64,000 bases of DNA from Ferruginibacter sp. (GCA_013141435.1 JABFQZ010000012.1:62001-126000), one strand, 5' to 3'; shown: positions 53,924-63,176, numbered from the stretch's first letter. Notes: generated by a model not told the origin, from the letters alone. Made by a program: numbers and translations.

Positions 53924-54532
53924 TTATTTTTTTACTTTCAATAACTCATTCATACCTTGTATAACTTGGTTGGTAATATTATTATTTTCATCTTTATATA
54001 ACATGTAATCCATACCAGTACCAGTTGTAAGTATATATTGGTATTTTTTATCTTTGTTATAATCGTTCAAAAAATCTTTTAAACGTTTTTGAATATCTTC
54101 CAAAAATTTATAACTTTTTTCGCTTAGTTTTTGCGATAAATTTTGTTTTTTATTATCAACAACTTGTTGTTGTTGCATTAGCTCTGTCTGAAATTTTTCT
54201 GCTTCTTGCTGTGTAATAGCATTGCCTCTTTTTAAAAAGTCGTTTTTTCTATTTTCCAAAATTTTATAACCATTTTGCCATTCGGTTTCAATAACTTTTT
54301 GTTCAGCTTCCAATTCATTTCTTTTGTTTTTAATAAACTGTATTTGCTCGTTCAATGAATCTAGTTCTACAAACGCAATATTACCCATATTGGCATTATC
54401 AACAATAGTGGAATCTGTTTTTGCCAAATTCTTTGTAACAGGCTTAGATTTATTGTTAGAATATACTTTGTTATATAAAAATGCTACCGCAAATAATAAT
54501 ATAACCAATAAAATTGTAGATAAATGTTTCAT
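53924..54532 (-). CDS. OmpH/Skp family protein
   Basis: A 202-residue protein; I use the ATG at 54532, as the codon upstream is a TTG giving only one extra residue. An N-terminal hydrophobic segment (about 5-23) acts as a signal peptide or anchor. The rest matches the OmpH/Skp chaperone fold: VELDSLNEQIQFIKNKRNELEAEQK onwards forms long coiled-coil arms, and the C-terminal IQKRLKDFLNDYNKDKKYQYILTT is the family's trimer-body strand. It likely assists outer membrane protein folding in the periplasm. Confidence 0.85.
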   Translation of the reverse strand: MKHLSTILLVILLFAVAFLYNKVYSNNKSKPVTKNLAKTDSTIVDNANMGNIAFVELDSLNEQIQFIKNKRNELEAEQKVIETEWQNGYKILENRKNDFLKRGNAITQQEAEKFQTELMQQQQVVDNKKQNLSQKLSEKSYKFLEDIQKRLKDFLNDYNKDKKYQYILTTGTGMDYMLYKDENNNITNQVIQGMNELLKVKK

Positions 54533-54557
54533 CAAAGTATTTTTTTTTATTTAAACC

Positions 54558-54572
54558 GCAATATAGTAAAAA
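54558..54572 (-). promoter_or_regulatory. Shared upstream motif for OmpH-like gene
   Basis: On the minus strand TTTTTACTATATTGC, identical to 53853-53867, lies 25 bases before the ATG at 54532. Candidate promoter. Confidence 0.35.
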
Positions 54573-54681
54573 GTTGAATGAAGGTTTTTTCTATTTGTTA
54601 AATTATGAAAGTATTAACCTAACATTTGTTTGAAATAAGTTTTGGTAGTTGCTTTTAATTTTCAATATTTGTATCATTAAA

Positions 54682-55227
54682 TTGAAAAACACAGTCATAT
54701 ATACAGAAGATAGTTTAATATTTGCTTTACATAAGCATGATAATGATGCTTATGAGTATTTATATACAAACTACAAAAGTGCGTTATATGCTGTAATACA
54801 ACAATTTATATTAGATCAAGAAATAGCAAATGATGTATTGCAAGAAGTATTTGTAACTGCTTGGAAAAATATTGAAAAATACGACCACACAAAAGGAAGG
54901 CTTTTTACTTGGCTACATACACTTACACGTAATACAGCCATAAATACATTGAGGTCTAAAAATTATAAAAGGCTACAAAAAAACGATGTGTTCGAAGATT
55001 TTGTATATGATAAAGATTTGAAAGAATCTACAGAGCAAAACATAAATGCTATCGGTTTAAGAAAACAAGTACATTTATTAAGAGAAGATTATAAAAATGT
55101 ATTAGAACTATCGTATTTTAATGGATTTACTCATGAAGAAATAGCTAAAATATTGGATATTCCAATTGGCACAGTTAAAACTAGATTAAGAAACGCATTA
55201 ATAGAATTAAGAAAAAAGTTTGTATAA
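54682..55227 (+). CDS. ECF-type sigma factor with downstream anti-sigma gene
   Basis: A 181-residue sigma-70 family factor from a TTG at 54682; an upstream TTG at 54649 would add 11 hydrophobic residues and is less likely. Region 2 is visible as YEYLYTNYKSALYAVIQQFILDQEIANDVLQEVFVTAWKNI, and region 4 as YFNGFTHEEIAKILDIPIGTVKTRLRNALIELRK. The next gene begins with no gap. It should respond to an envelope or redox signal relayed by the partner (inference). Confidence 0.88.
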   Translation: MKNTVIYTEDSLIFALHKHDNDAYEYLYTNYKSALYAVIQQFILDQEIANDVLQEVFVTAWKNIEKYDHTKGRLFTWLHTLTRNTAINTLRSKNYKRLQKNDVFEDFVYDKDLKESTEQNINAIGLRKQVHLLREDYKNVLELSYFNGFTHEEIAKILDIPIGTVKTRLRNALIELRKKFV

Positions 55228-55992
55228 TTGAGTATTAAAAATTACATATCGTCAGGTATTATAGAACAATACGTTTTGGGCTTGTGTACAACCACAGAAA
55301 AAAACGAAATAGAACTTTTACGCACCCAAAATGTGGAGCTAAATACTGCAATATTAAATTTTGAAATTGATTTAGAAAAACATTGTTTTGAAAATGAGGT
55401 AACTCCTACTTCAACTACCAATGATAAAGTTTTAGAAACATTGAATTCGTTGCAATATAGTGGTATTAAAACCAACAAAACAACCACTAAAGTTGTGCAT
55501 TTTAATTGGATTAAAATTGCAGCTACAGCCTCACTTTTATTGTTTGCTGTAAGCGCTGTTTTTAATTACATCCAGTACAAGCAAAATGAGGAGCAAGCAA
55601 CACTTTTGGCATCAAAAAATTATGCAGCTACAACTTTGCCCTTAGCCAATTATAATATTTTAAAAGATCCTTCAATTACTCCAATAGCAATGAAGGGAGT
55701 TGGGTTACATGCTGTATGTCGTTGTACAATGTTTTGGGATAAAAATACGGGCAAAGCATATATAATGATTCATCATTTATTGCCATCGGCCGATGGTAAA
55801 GATTATCAACTATGGGCTACTGTAAATGGAAAACCAGTAAGTGTAGGGTTAGTAAATGATAAAATTAGAGATCGTTTTGTAGAAGTATCTGGTGTGCCTG
55901 AAGGTGCAAATGAATTTGCAGTAACTTTAGAAAACGATGGTGGCGCTATTGTTCCAACATTAGATGAAACTTATTTAAAAGGAACTATTTAG
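55228..55992 (+). CDS. Membrane-bound anti-sigma factor (RskA-like)
   Basis: A 254-residue anti-sigma factor starting with TTG immediately after the sigma-factor stop. The cytoplasmic N-terminal part (about 1-90) holds the sigma-binding region, followed by one transmembrane segment (about 93-113, WIKIAATASLLLFAVSAVFNY). The periplasmic part resembles the RskA C-terminal domain, with KDYQLWATVNGKPVSVGLV (about 190-208) and FAVTLENDGGAIVPT. A CRC motif (ADJACENT to FWDKNTGKAY) may bind a redox or metal signal (inference). Its end overlaps the Fe-S protein gene by 4 bases, convergent. Confidence 0.85.
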   Translation: MSIKNYISSGIIEQYVLGLCTTTEKNEIELLRTQNVELNTAILNFEIDLEKHCFENEVTPTSTTNDKVLETLNSLQYSGIKTNKTTTKVVHFNWIKIAATASLLLFAVSAVFNYIQYKQNEEQATLLASKNYAATTLPLANYNILKDPSITPIAMKGVGLHAVCRCTMFWDKNTGKAYIMIHHLLPSADGKDYQLWATVNGKPVSVGLVNDKIRDRFVEVSGVPEGANEFAVTLENDGGAIVPTLDETYLKGTI

Positions 55993-57302
55993 TTCAAATC
56001 CTCTACCCATTTATCTCTATCCACTGGGCTCAATTTCCATGGAGCAAAATTTGTTTCAATATTGGTAAACATGCCATTCCATTCTTGCGGTGCATTGCTA
56101 TCTTCCATAATTAGACTACGACGTAGTTCTATAATAATATCGAGTGGCGAAATACTTACTGGGCACTCTTCTACACATGCATTGCAAGTAGTACAGGCAC
56201 GCAATTCTTCTACAGAAATATAATCGTTCAACAATGTTTTTCCATCGTCTATAAAAGTGCCATTTTTTTCTATATTTTTTCCAACCTCATGCAATCTATC
56301 TCTTGTATCCATCATTATTTTTCGTGGGCTCAAAAGTTTTCCGGTAATATTGGCTGGGCAAGCAGTAGAGCAACGGCCACATTCGGTACAAGAATAAGCA
56401 TCTAGCAAGTTTTTCCATTTTAAATCAAAAATATCTTTTGCCCCAAACCTAACTACTGGTTGCTCTTCAGTAGGTGCAAGCTCTGGTTGCATCATGTACT
56501 TTACTTCGTTTTGTACACTTTGCATGTTTTCTATTTCGCCTTTTGGCTGCAACTTTGCATAATATGCATTTGGAAATGCAAGTAAAATATGTAGATGTTT
56601 ACTATAGGGCAAATAATTTAGAAACACAAATATGCCTGTAATGTGTAGCCACCAACAAGTTCTTTCTATTGTAATTAATGTTAATGATGATAAATTACTG
56701 AACAATGGAGCTACTACACCAGATACAACAAAATTGCCAGTTTCGGAATAATGAGCACTATTTTGTAATTGTAAATTTCTATCGGCAGCATTCATTATTA
56801 AAAAAAGCGACATTAAAATTATTTCGGTAAGCAAAATATAATTAGCATCGCTTCTTGGCCAACCGTTTAAATCTTTGCTTATAAAGCGCTTTAGTTTTAA
56901 AATATTTCTTCGTATCAAAAAAATAATGCATACTATTAATACACATAAAGCTAAAATTTCAAAGAAATTTATGAGGAATGTATAAACACTACCTAATGTA
57001 CCTAAAAATAAACGATGTGTTCCCAAAATGCCATCAAGTACTATTTCCAATACCTCTACATTTATAATTATAAAACCTGCATAAATTATAAAATGCATAA
57101 TGGCTACAGTTGGGTTTTTAAACATTTTTTTTTGCCCCAATGCTAGTAAAACAAGGTTTTTCCAACGTTGCTTTGTATTATCATTAATTTTTTCGGGTTT
57201 ACCCAAAAATATATTTTTTCTTATTCTTAATATATTTTTAGAAAATAAATAAACTGAAAATGCAACAAGGCAAAAGAAAATTATTTGTGGAATGTAGTGC
57301 AT
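55989..57302 (-). CDS. Membrane-anchored [4Fe-4S] reductase subunit
   Basis: A 437-residue protein with four or five transmembrane helices (about 1-250, NarI/HdrE-like, with several possible haem-ligating His) and a C-terminal dicluster ferredoxin domain. Two CxxCxxCxxxCP motifs are clear, in CTECGRCSTACP and CTTCNACVEECP. It resembles the (Fe-S)-binding membrane subunit family that works with a CCG-domain protein in quinone-linked reductases. No CCG-protein gene is in the window next to it (upstream is a phosphoribosyltransferase), so its partner must be elsewhere. Confidence 0.85.
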   Translation of the reverse strand: MHYIPQIIFFCLVAFSVYLFSKNILRIRKNIFLGKPEKINDNTKQRWKNLVLLALGQKKMFKNPTVAIMHFIIYAGFIIINVEVLEIVLDGILGTHRLFLGTLGSVYTFLINFFEILALCVLIVCIIFLIRRNILKLKRFISKDLNGWPRSDANYILLTEIILMSLFLIMNAADRNLQLQNSAHYSETGNFVVSGVVAPLFSNLSSLTLITIERTCWWLHITGIFVFLNYLPYSKHLHILLAFPNAYYAKLQPKGEIENMQSVQNEVKYMMQPELAPTEEQPVVRFGAKDIFDLKWKNLLDAYSCTECGRCSTACPANITGKLLSPRKIMMDTRDRLHEVGKNIEKNGTFIDDGKTLLNDYISVEELRACTTCNACVEECPVSISPLDIIIELRRSLIMEDSNAPQEWNGMFTNIETNFAPWKLSPVDRDKWVEDLN

Positions 57303-57411
57303 AGATTTAAAATATATTTGTAAAGTTAAAGAATTTATACTTTTTTATTGTTTGTGTTATTTGATAGTTTAGATTATTTTAGCATTTGGTTTCACTAATT
57401 CAAATTAGATA

Positions 57412-57903
57412 ATGATATTAACTAAAACATCCGCCGATAAAAAGCTTCGGCGTATGGCACTCGAAATTGCCGAACACAATAGCAATATAACCGAAATTTT
57501 ACTTATAGGTATAAAAGAAAATGGAATTTTTATAGCAAAAAAAATTGAACAGTTTCTGCTGCCTATTTTTACTGGTTCGGTAAAAACAATTTCGTTGAGT
57601 ATAAATAAAAAATGCCCCGAAAGAATAGAATTAAGTGAAGAAGTAAATTTGCAAAACAAAGCAATTTTATTGGTAGATGATGTGGCAAATAGCGGCAGAA
57701 CTATGTTGTATGCTTTAGCACCATTACTAGAGAGATACCCAAGCCAAATAGAAACTTTGGCATTGGTAGAGCGTACACACAAACTCTTTCCGGTAGCATT
57801 AAATTATGTAGGGTTATCGGTTTCTACCAAAATTGAAGAAAATATTGAAGTGATAGTAGATGGTGGAGAAGTGATGGGAGCAGTGATAAAGATAGCTTTA
57901 TAA
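57412..57903 (+). CDS. PyrR-like phosphoribosyltransferase
   Basis: A 163-residue type I PRTase-fold protein. The PRPP-binding motif reads ILLVDDVANSGRTMLYAL (about 86-103). The overall order resembles PyrR/uracil phosphoribosyltransferase, which in some bacteria controls pyr gene attenuation. An RNA-binding role here is unproven, since no attenuator was found ahead of pyrB or pyrE. It is divergent from the Fe-S protein gene. Confidence 0.8.
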   Translation: MILTKTSADKKLRRMALEIAEHNSNITEILLIGIKENGIFIAKKIEQFLLPIFTGSVKTISLSINKKCPERIELSEEVNLQNKAILLVDDVANSGRTMLYALAPLLERYPSQIETLALVERTHKLFPVALNYVGLSVSTKIEENIEVIVDGGEVMGAVIKIAL

Positions 57904-57942
57904 ATCTTCTAAAGAAAGACTTTAGGGTTAAACAAATTGTGA

Positions 57943-58020
57943 TCCTTTTTTGGCTTTATTATTTACATAATAAAAGATGCAAAAAGATATACTGTTGAAC
58001 GGAGCGTCGCCAATGAAGCT
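57943..58020 (+). repeat. Dispersed intergenic repeat, copy C
   Basis: Positions 57976-58020 match the minus strand of copy A (5383-5339) at 36 of 45 positions without gaps, including the AAAAGATATACTG core. A hairpin (TTTATTAT 57955-57962 with ATAATAAA 57967-57974) sits just before the conserved part, as the GCAACAT hairpin does in copy A. An ATCCTTTTT at 57942-57950 can pair with AAAAAGAT to close an outer stem. Confidence 0.65.
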
Positions 58021-58119
58021 CAATCAAGGTTTTTTAGCTCATCAACAAAAAATAGAATACTTAAATAAAAAGAAAAACAATCTCAATGCTCAATACTAAT
58101 ATCTAAATACTCTTAAAAC

Positions 58120-60282
58120 ATGAAACATTCTAAAATTTTACTTCTCCTCATTTTTATTACAAATACATTTATTGCTAAAGCCGATGAAGGAATGTGGTTG
58201 CCACAATTGCTAGGCAAGCTAAATGAAAGCCGTATGAAAAGCCTTGGCATGAAAATAAGTGCTGATGATATTTACAGTATAAACCATGGTAGTTTAAAAG
58301 ATGCAGTTGTGAGTTTTGGAGGGTTTTGCACAGGTGAAATAATTTCGAGTAAGGGTTTAATACTTACTAACCATCATTGTGGATTTGATGCTATACAAAA
58401 TCATTCATCGCTTGAGCATAATTATATTCGTGATGGTTTTTGGAGCAAAACAAATGCTGAAGAAATACCAAATAAAGGATTGTATGCCACTTTTATAGTG
58501 CGTATAGATGATGTGAGTGAGGCCGCATTTGCTGGCATTACAAGCAAAATGAGTGAAACAGAAAGAATGGCAGTTATTGATAAAAATTTGCAACAAATAA
58601 ATAAAGATGCTAAAAAAGAAGCTACTCAAAAAAGCTTTGCCCGTGGCTTTTTTGAAGGCAATAAATACTATCTTTTTGTAACAGAAACTTACAACGATGT
58701 ACGCCTAGTAGGTGCACCACCAAGTGCTATAGGCAACTTTGGTAAAGATACCGATAACTGGGTGTGGCCAAGGCATACAGGCGATTTTAGCATGTTTAGA
58801 ATTTATGCAAATAAAGATAATAAACCAGCAGAATATGCTATAGATAATGTGCCTTATACACCAAAAAAATCATTAAATATTTCAATTGATGGTATTGCCG
58901 AAAATGATTTTACGATGGTGTTTGGTTTTCCTGGTCGTACAACCGAATATTTGTACAGTGCAGCGGTGGAACAAATAAAAACTATAAACGACCCTGCAAA
59001 AATAGCCATTAGAGATAGGGCATTAAATATTATTGATGGCTTTATGCGAAAAGATGAAGGCATAAAAATACAATATGCTGCAAAATATGCTAGCATACAA
59101 AATGCATACAAAAAATGGCAGGGCGAAGTACTTGGTCTTACAAAAACTGATGGTGTTGGCAGAAAGAAAATGCAAGAATTGGAGTTTCAGAAAAGGGTAG
59201 ATGCTAACACAAGTTTAAAAGAAAAATATGGCAATTTGTTGCAGACTTTAGAAACAGGTTACAGCGAAATAAAATCCTTAGGTTTAGCTAGAGATTATTA
59301 TCAAGAAATTGTTTCTAAAATTGAAATATTTACAATTGTTGCACAATTAAATACTTTGGTAAGTGCTTATGAAAAAAATGGCCAAAAAGGTTTTGATGAA
59401 GCAAAACCTAAGGTAAAAGCAATGATTGAAGATTTTATGAAAGAATTTAACCCAATAGTAGATAAAAAACTTTTTGAAGGATTGATGGAAATGTATGTGA
59501 AAAATCAGCCAGAAAATGTTGTATCGCCAATGGCTAAAACACTTGTAGATGCAGATATAACAGTAGCATCAAAAATTGTTTATATGGAAACCTCGTTAAC
59601 AGATTTAACTAAATTAAATAATTTAATAGATGGAAAGCCCGAAGATTTAATTGCATTTATGAAAGGAAGCAGTACTGTTGCCTTGCAAAAAGAATTACTG
59701 TCTACTTATCAAACAGCTGTGCAAAAAGATTTATCTGCTTTGCAAAGTCGAATTACGCTAGCACAACGTACATATATGCAAGCGCAGATAGATGTGTTTA
59801 AAGAAAAAACTTTTTTTCCTGATGCTAATAGTACACTGAGAGTTACATTTGGAAAAGTACAAGGTTATAAACCTAAAGATGGCACATACTACGATTTTAA
59901 AACAGATCTTGATGGTGTAATGGAAAAATATAAACCAGGCGACTATGAGTTTGATGTGCCTGAAAAATTACGCATGTTACACAAAAATAAAGATTATGGC
60001 ATTTATGGAGTAGCTGGCAAAATGCCGGTATGCTTTATAGCTACAAACCATACTACTGGCGGTAATAGTGGTAGCCCAGCATTAGATGCTTATGGTAATT
60101 TAATTGGTTTAAATTTTGACAGAGTGTGGGAAGGCACAATGAGTGATATTAATTACGATGCATCTATTTGCAGAAATATTATGGTTGATATTCGTTATGT
60201 ACTTTTTATTGTAGATAAATTTGCAGGTGCAGATAGATTGGTAAAGGAAATGAAATTAGTGCATCCAAAAAAGAGAAAATAG
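58120..60282 (+). CDS. S46 family dipeptidyl peptidase, DPP11-type
   Basis: A 720-residue periplasmic peptidase. A signal peptide (1-21) precedes the S46 fold: DEGMWLPQLLGKLNESRMKSLG near the mature N-terminus, the active His at about 85-86 in ILTNHHCGFDAI, and Ser650 in TGGNSGSP. Arg668 lies 18 residues after the Ser, the position where DPP11 carries the Arg that selects Asp/Glu at P1 and DPP7 carries Gly. The enzyme therefore probably releases acidic dipeptides from peptide N-termini, for amino acid nutrition. It converges with the peptide ABC protein. Confidence 0.93.
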   Translation: MKHSKILLLLIFITNTFIAKADEGMWLPQLLGKLNESRMKSLGMKISADDIYSINHGSLKDAVVSFGGFCTGEIISSKGLILTNHHCGFDAIQNHSSLEHNYIRDGFWSKTNAEEIPNKGLYATFIVRIDDVSEAAFAGITSKMSETERMAVIDKNLQQINKDAKKEATQKSFARGFFEGNKYYLFVTETYNDVRLVGAPPSAIGNFGKDTDNWVWPRHTGDFSMFRIYANKDNKPAEYAIDNVPYTPKKSLNISIDGIAENDFTMVFGFPGRTTEYLYSAAVEQIKTINDPAKIAIRDRALNIIDGFMRKDEGIKIQYAAKYASIQNAYKKWQGEVLGLTKTDGVGRKKMQELEFQKRVDANTSLKEKYGNLLQTLETGYSEIKSLGLARDYYQEIVSKIEIFTIVAQLNTLVSAYEKNGQKGFDEAKPKVKAMIEDFMKEFNPIVDKKLFEGLMEMYVKNQPENVVSPMAKTLVDADITVASKIVYMETSLTDLTKLNNLIDGKPEDLIAFMKGSSTVALQKELLSTYQTAVQKDLSALQSRITLAQRTYMQAQIDVFKEKTFFPDANSTLRVTFGKVQGYKPKDGTYYDFKTDLDGVMEKYKPGDYEFDVPEKLRMLHKNKDYGIYGVAGKMPVCFIATNHTTGGNSGSPALDAYGNLIGLNFDRVWEGTMSDINYDASICRNIMVDIRYVLFIVDKFAGADRLVKEMKLVHPKKRK

Positions 60283-60307
60283 CATTGTGTTTTTTTTTAA
60301 ATAAACG

Positions 60308-60340
60308 TCAAATAGAAAAAAACATTTTTTTTCTATTTGA
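60308..60340. terminator. Bidirectional terminator between convergent genes
   Basis: A 15-bp stem (60308-60322 with 60326-60340, TCAAATAG/CTATTTGA ends and A/T tracts inside) with a 3-base loop. A and T runs on either side serve both strands. It is low in GC. Confidence 0.6.
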
Positions 60341-60347
60341 AATGTTA

Positions 60348-62039
60348 CTAATTCCAAATAGATTTTGGTACGGCTTCTAACAAAGTTTGTGTATATTTTT
60401 CTTTTGCCGAAAACATTATTTCGTTTGCAGTACCGCTTTCTATAATTTTCCCTTTATGCATTACCATTATATTATCGCTGATATAATGTATAACAGATAA
60501 ATTGTGCGATATAAAAATAGAAGTAAAATTATATTCGTTTTTCAAATCGTTTATAAGGTTTAAAACTTGCGCTTGTACACTTACATCTAATGCTGATACA
60601 CTTTCATCGAAAATTAAAAAACTGGGATTTAATGCTAAGGCACGGGCTATGCAAATACGCTGCCTTTGTCCACCGCTAAACTGGTGAGGGTATCGGCTAA
60701 AGCTATCGGCAGGCATATTTACTTGCTCCAATAAATGTATTGCTTTTGCTTTTCTATTATTTTTATTATTTTCAATATTATGCACAAACATTGGCTCTTC
60801 AATAGCATTGCCAATGCTCAGCCTTGGGTTTAGTGAGCCATAAGGATCCTGAAAAACGATTTGCAATTCTTTTCGCATTATTCTAAGCTCATTTTTTGTA
60901 CAAGTGGCTATGTTTTTTTTGTCAAATAATATATTGCCTTCGGTAGGTTTTATTAATCCTAAAATGGCTCTGCCCAAAGTAGTTTTGCCACAACCACTTT
61001 CACCTACCAAACCTAATGTTTCTCCTTTTTTTACTTCAAAACTTACATCATTTACTGCTTTGTAGTTTTCGGTTATTTTCCCAAAAATGTTTTTTTTGCT
61101 CGAAAAAAATACTTTTAATTTTTCTACTTTTAAAACGACTTCATTATTACTTACTTTGGTTGAAATTTTTTCATAATCTATAATTGTGTTTTGGGGAGGG
61201 TTCATAAAATCATTTACCACAGCAAGTTTTTTTCCTTTGCTATTTGTTGTAGGCATACAGGCTAACAAGGCTTTTGTATAGCTGTGTTGAGGTTGTTGCA
61301 ATACTTTTTTTGCATTTCCTTTTTCTACTATTTCGCCCTTGTACATTACTACAATATCGTTGGCTATATTGGCTACAAGCGTAAGGTCGTGGGTAATAAA
61401 AAGTATAGCCATATTGTTTTCGGCTTGTAATTTTTGTAACAGTTGCAATATGTTTTTTTGTACACTTACGTCTAATGCTGTAGTTGGTTCATCGGCAATT
61501 AGCAAAGCTGGGCTACAACACATAGCTAAGGCTATCATTACTCTTTGTTTTTGCCCACCACTTATTTGGTGCGGATACCTTTTTACCATTTGGGTTGGTA
61601 CTGGCAGTTCTACTTTTGTAAATAATGCTATTGTTTCTTGTAATGCTTGTTTTTTTGTTATGTTTTTATGAAGCATTAATGATTCCATTACTTGTGCCCC
61701 GCAGGTATGTACTGGATTTAGCGATGTCATTGGCTCCTGAAAAATCATTGCTATTTTATTGCCCCGCAATTGCCGCATTTCTTTTTCGGAAATTGTATTA
61801 AGGTTTATAGCAGTGTTTTCGTTTTGGCAAAACAACATTTGCCCTTGTATTGTAGCTTGTTTGGGCAGTAATTGCATAAACGATAGTGCTGTTACCGATT
61901 TGCCAGAGCCACTCTCTCCAATTAATGCAGTTATTTTTCCTTTTAAAATATCGAAAGAAATATTTTTTACAGCTTGTACTGTATTGTTTTCTTGCTTAAA
62001 AGAAACTTGCAGGTTTTTTATTTGTACCAATGGGAGCAT
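60348..62039 (-). CDS. Double-ATPase peptide/nickel ABC transporter protein
   Basis: A 563-residue protein with two fused ABC ATPase domains, like YejF or DppD-DppF. Domain 1 has Walker A GESGSGKS (about 39-46), signature ISGGQKQRV and Walker B LLIADEPTTALD; domain 2 has GESGCGKT (about 344-351), FSGGQRQRI and FLIFDESVSALD, which is the usual DppF-like variant. No permease or binding-protein genes are adjacent, so it must assemble with subunits encoded elsewhere. A role with peptides released by the convergent S46 peptidase is inference only. Confidence 0.93.
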   Translation of the reverse strand: MLPLVQIKNLQVSFKQENNTVQAVKNISFDILKGKITALIGESGSGKSVTALSFMQLLPKQATIQGQMLFCQNENTAINLNTISEKEMRQLRGNKIAMIFQEPMTSLNPVHTCGAQVMESLMLHKNITKKQALQETIALFTKVELPVPTQMVKRYPHQISGGQKQRVMIALAMCCSPALLIADEPTTALDVSVQKNILQLLQKLQAENNMAILFITHDLTLVANIANDIVVMYKGEIVEKGNAKKVLQQPQHSYTKALLACMPTTNSKGKKLAVVNDFMNPPQNTIIDYEKISTKVSNNEVVLKVEKLKVFFSSKKNIFGKITENYKAVNDVSFEVKKGETLGLVGESGCGKTTLGRAILGLIKPTEGNILFDKKNIATCTKNELRIMRKELQIVFQDPYGSLNPRLSIGNAIEEPMFVHNIENNKNNRKAKAIHLLEQVNMPADSFSRYPHQFSGGQRQRICIARALALNPSFLIFDESVSALDVSVQAQVLNLINDLKNEYNFTSIFISHNLSVIHYISDNIMVMHKGKIIESGTANEIMFSAKEKYTQTLLEAVPKSIWN

Positions 62040-62151
62040 GCTACAAGATAAAATAAAATGTAATAAGTTTTGAAAAAATAAATTACAATATTTTTTTGTA
62101 CAATTTTGTTTCTATAGAGCTGATTAAAGTACAGCCAATGAGCATAGCAGT

Positions 62152-62214
62152 GATAATAGTGTAAATACTTTTTTGCCCCTTTTGGGGCAAAAAAGATTGT
62201 AGTAAATAGCATTG
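62152..62214 (+). ncRNA. Structured intergenic RNA-like element, copy 2 (Flavo-1-like?)
   Basis: GATAATAGTGTAAATAC is followed by CTTTTTTGCCCC, a TTTT loop and GGGGCAAAAAAG (62168-62195, perfect 12-bp stem), then ATTGTAG and AATAGCATTG. Flanks match copy 1 (9723-9794, minus strand) at 20 of 24 positions on the left and over 14 consecutive bases on the right. The stem tip differs by compensatory changes. On the minus strand the hairpin could also terminate the AMP nucleosidase transcript. Confidence 0.55.
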
Positions 62215-62285
62215 TACAAATATATTACAATGTTTTGCAGCTAATGCTAAAAAAAATGCAAAATCTCATCTGTATTTTTTCAAAT

Positions 62286-63056
62286 TTAAAATTGCAAATG
62301 AGTTACTGTTAAGCCTCGGTTTATTAATTGTTTTAAAGAATCAATTCCAATTTTTAAATGATCTTCTACAAATTGTGTGGTAACGGCAATGTCGCTAGCT
62401 TCGGTTTTTACGCCTTCGGGTATCATAGGGCTATCGCTTACTAGTAGCAATGCACCTGTAGGTATTTTGTTGTAAAAACCTACCGAAAATATGGTGGCTG
62501 TTTCCATATCTATGGCATAAGCCCTTACTTTTTGAAGATATTCTTTAAAAATTTCGTCATGCTCCCAAACACGGCGGTTTGTGGTATAGCATACACCAGT
62601 CCAGTAATCTTTTTCATAATCTCTAATGGTAGTAGATATTGCTTTTTGAAGAGCAAATGCTGGCAGTGCTGGTACTTCGGCAGGAAAATAATCGTTGCTG
62701 GTACCTTCGCCTCTGATAGCTGCAATTGGCAAAATTAAATCGCCAATTTTGTTTCGCTTTTTTAATCCGCCACATTTGCCTAAAAATAAAACAGCTTTTG
62801 GTTTTATGGCTGTAAGCAAATCCATTATAGTAGCTGCACCTGGGCTACCCATACCAAAATTAATAATGGTAATATTATTTGAAGTGGCGCATTGCATTGG
62901 TCTATCTTTTCCGATAATTTCTACGTTGTTCCATTGGGCAAACATGGTTACATAATTACTAAAATTGGTAAGTAATATATACTCTCCAAAATTTGCCAAA
63001 GCGTTGCCAGTATAGCGTGGCAACCAATTTTCTACTATTTCTTCTTTTGATTTCAT
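62286..63056 (-). CDS. amn: AMP nucleosidase, short form
   Basis: A 256-residue phosphorylase-fold enzyme that cleaves AMP to adenine and ribose 5-phosphate. It has INFGMGSPGAATIMDLLTAIKPKAVLFLGKCGG (about 70-102, the purine nucleoside-type loop) and AYAIDMETATIFSVGF (about 178-193), the substrate-recognition region. It is about half the length of E. coli Amn, lacking the regulatory domain, and is typical of Bacteroidota. It is divergent from guaA, linking two purine-salvage or synthesis genes. Confidence 0.9.
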   Translation of the reverse strand: MKSKEEIVENWLPRYTGNALANFGEYILLTNFSNYVTMFAQWNNVEIIGKDRPMQCATSNNITIINFGMGSPGAATIMDLLTAIKPKAVLFLGKCGGLKKRNKIGDLILPIAAIRGEGTSNDYFPAEVPALPAFALQKAISTTIRDYEKDYWTGVCYTTNRRVWEHDEIFKEYLQKVRAYAIDMETATIFSVGFYNKIPTGALLLVSDSPMIPEGVKTEASDIAVTTQFVEDHLKIGIDSLKQLINRGLTVTHLQF

Positions 63057-63176
63057 ATTTTAATAATTCAATTAAAGTTACAACTTTTTTTTAAAATGAA
63101 TATTTGTTATTTAATTACTAGAAAATTAATGTGTTATATAAGGTAGGCTGACAATATTATTGTCGCAAAAAAAAAT

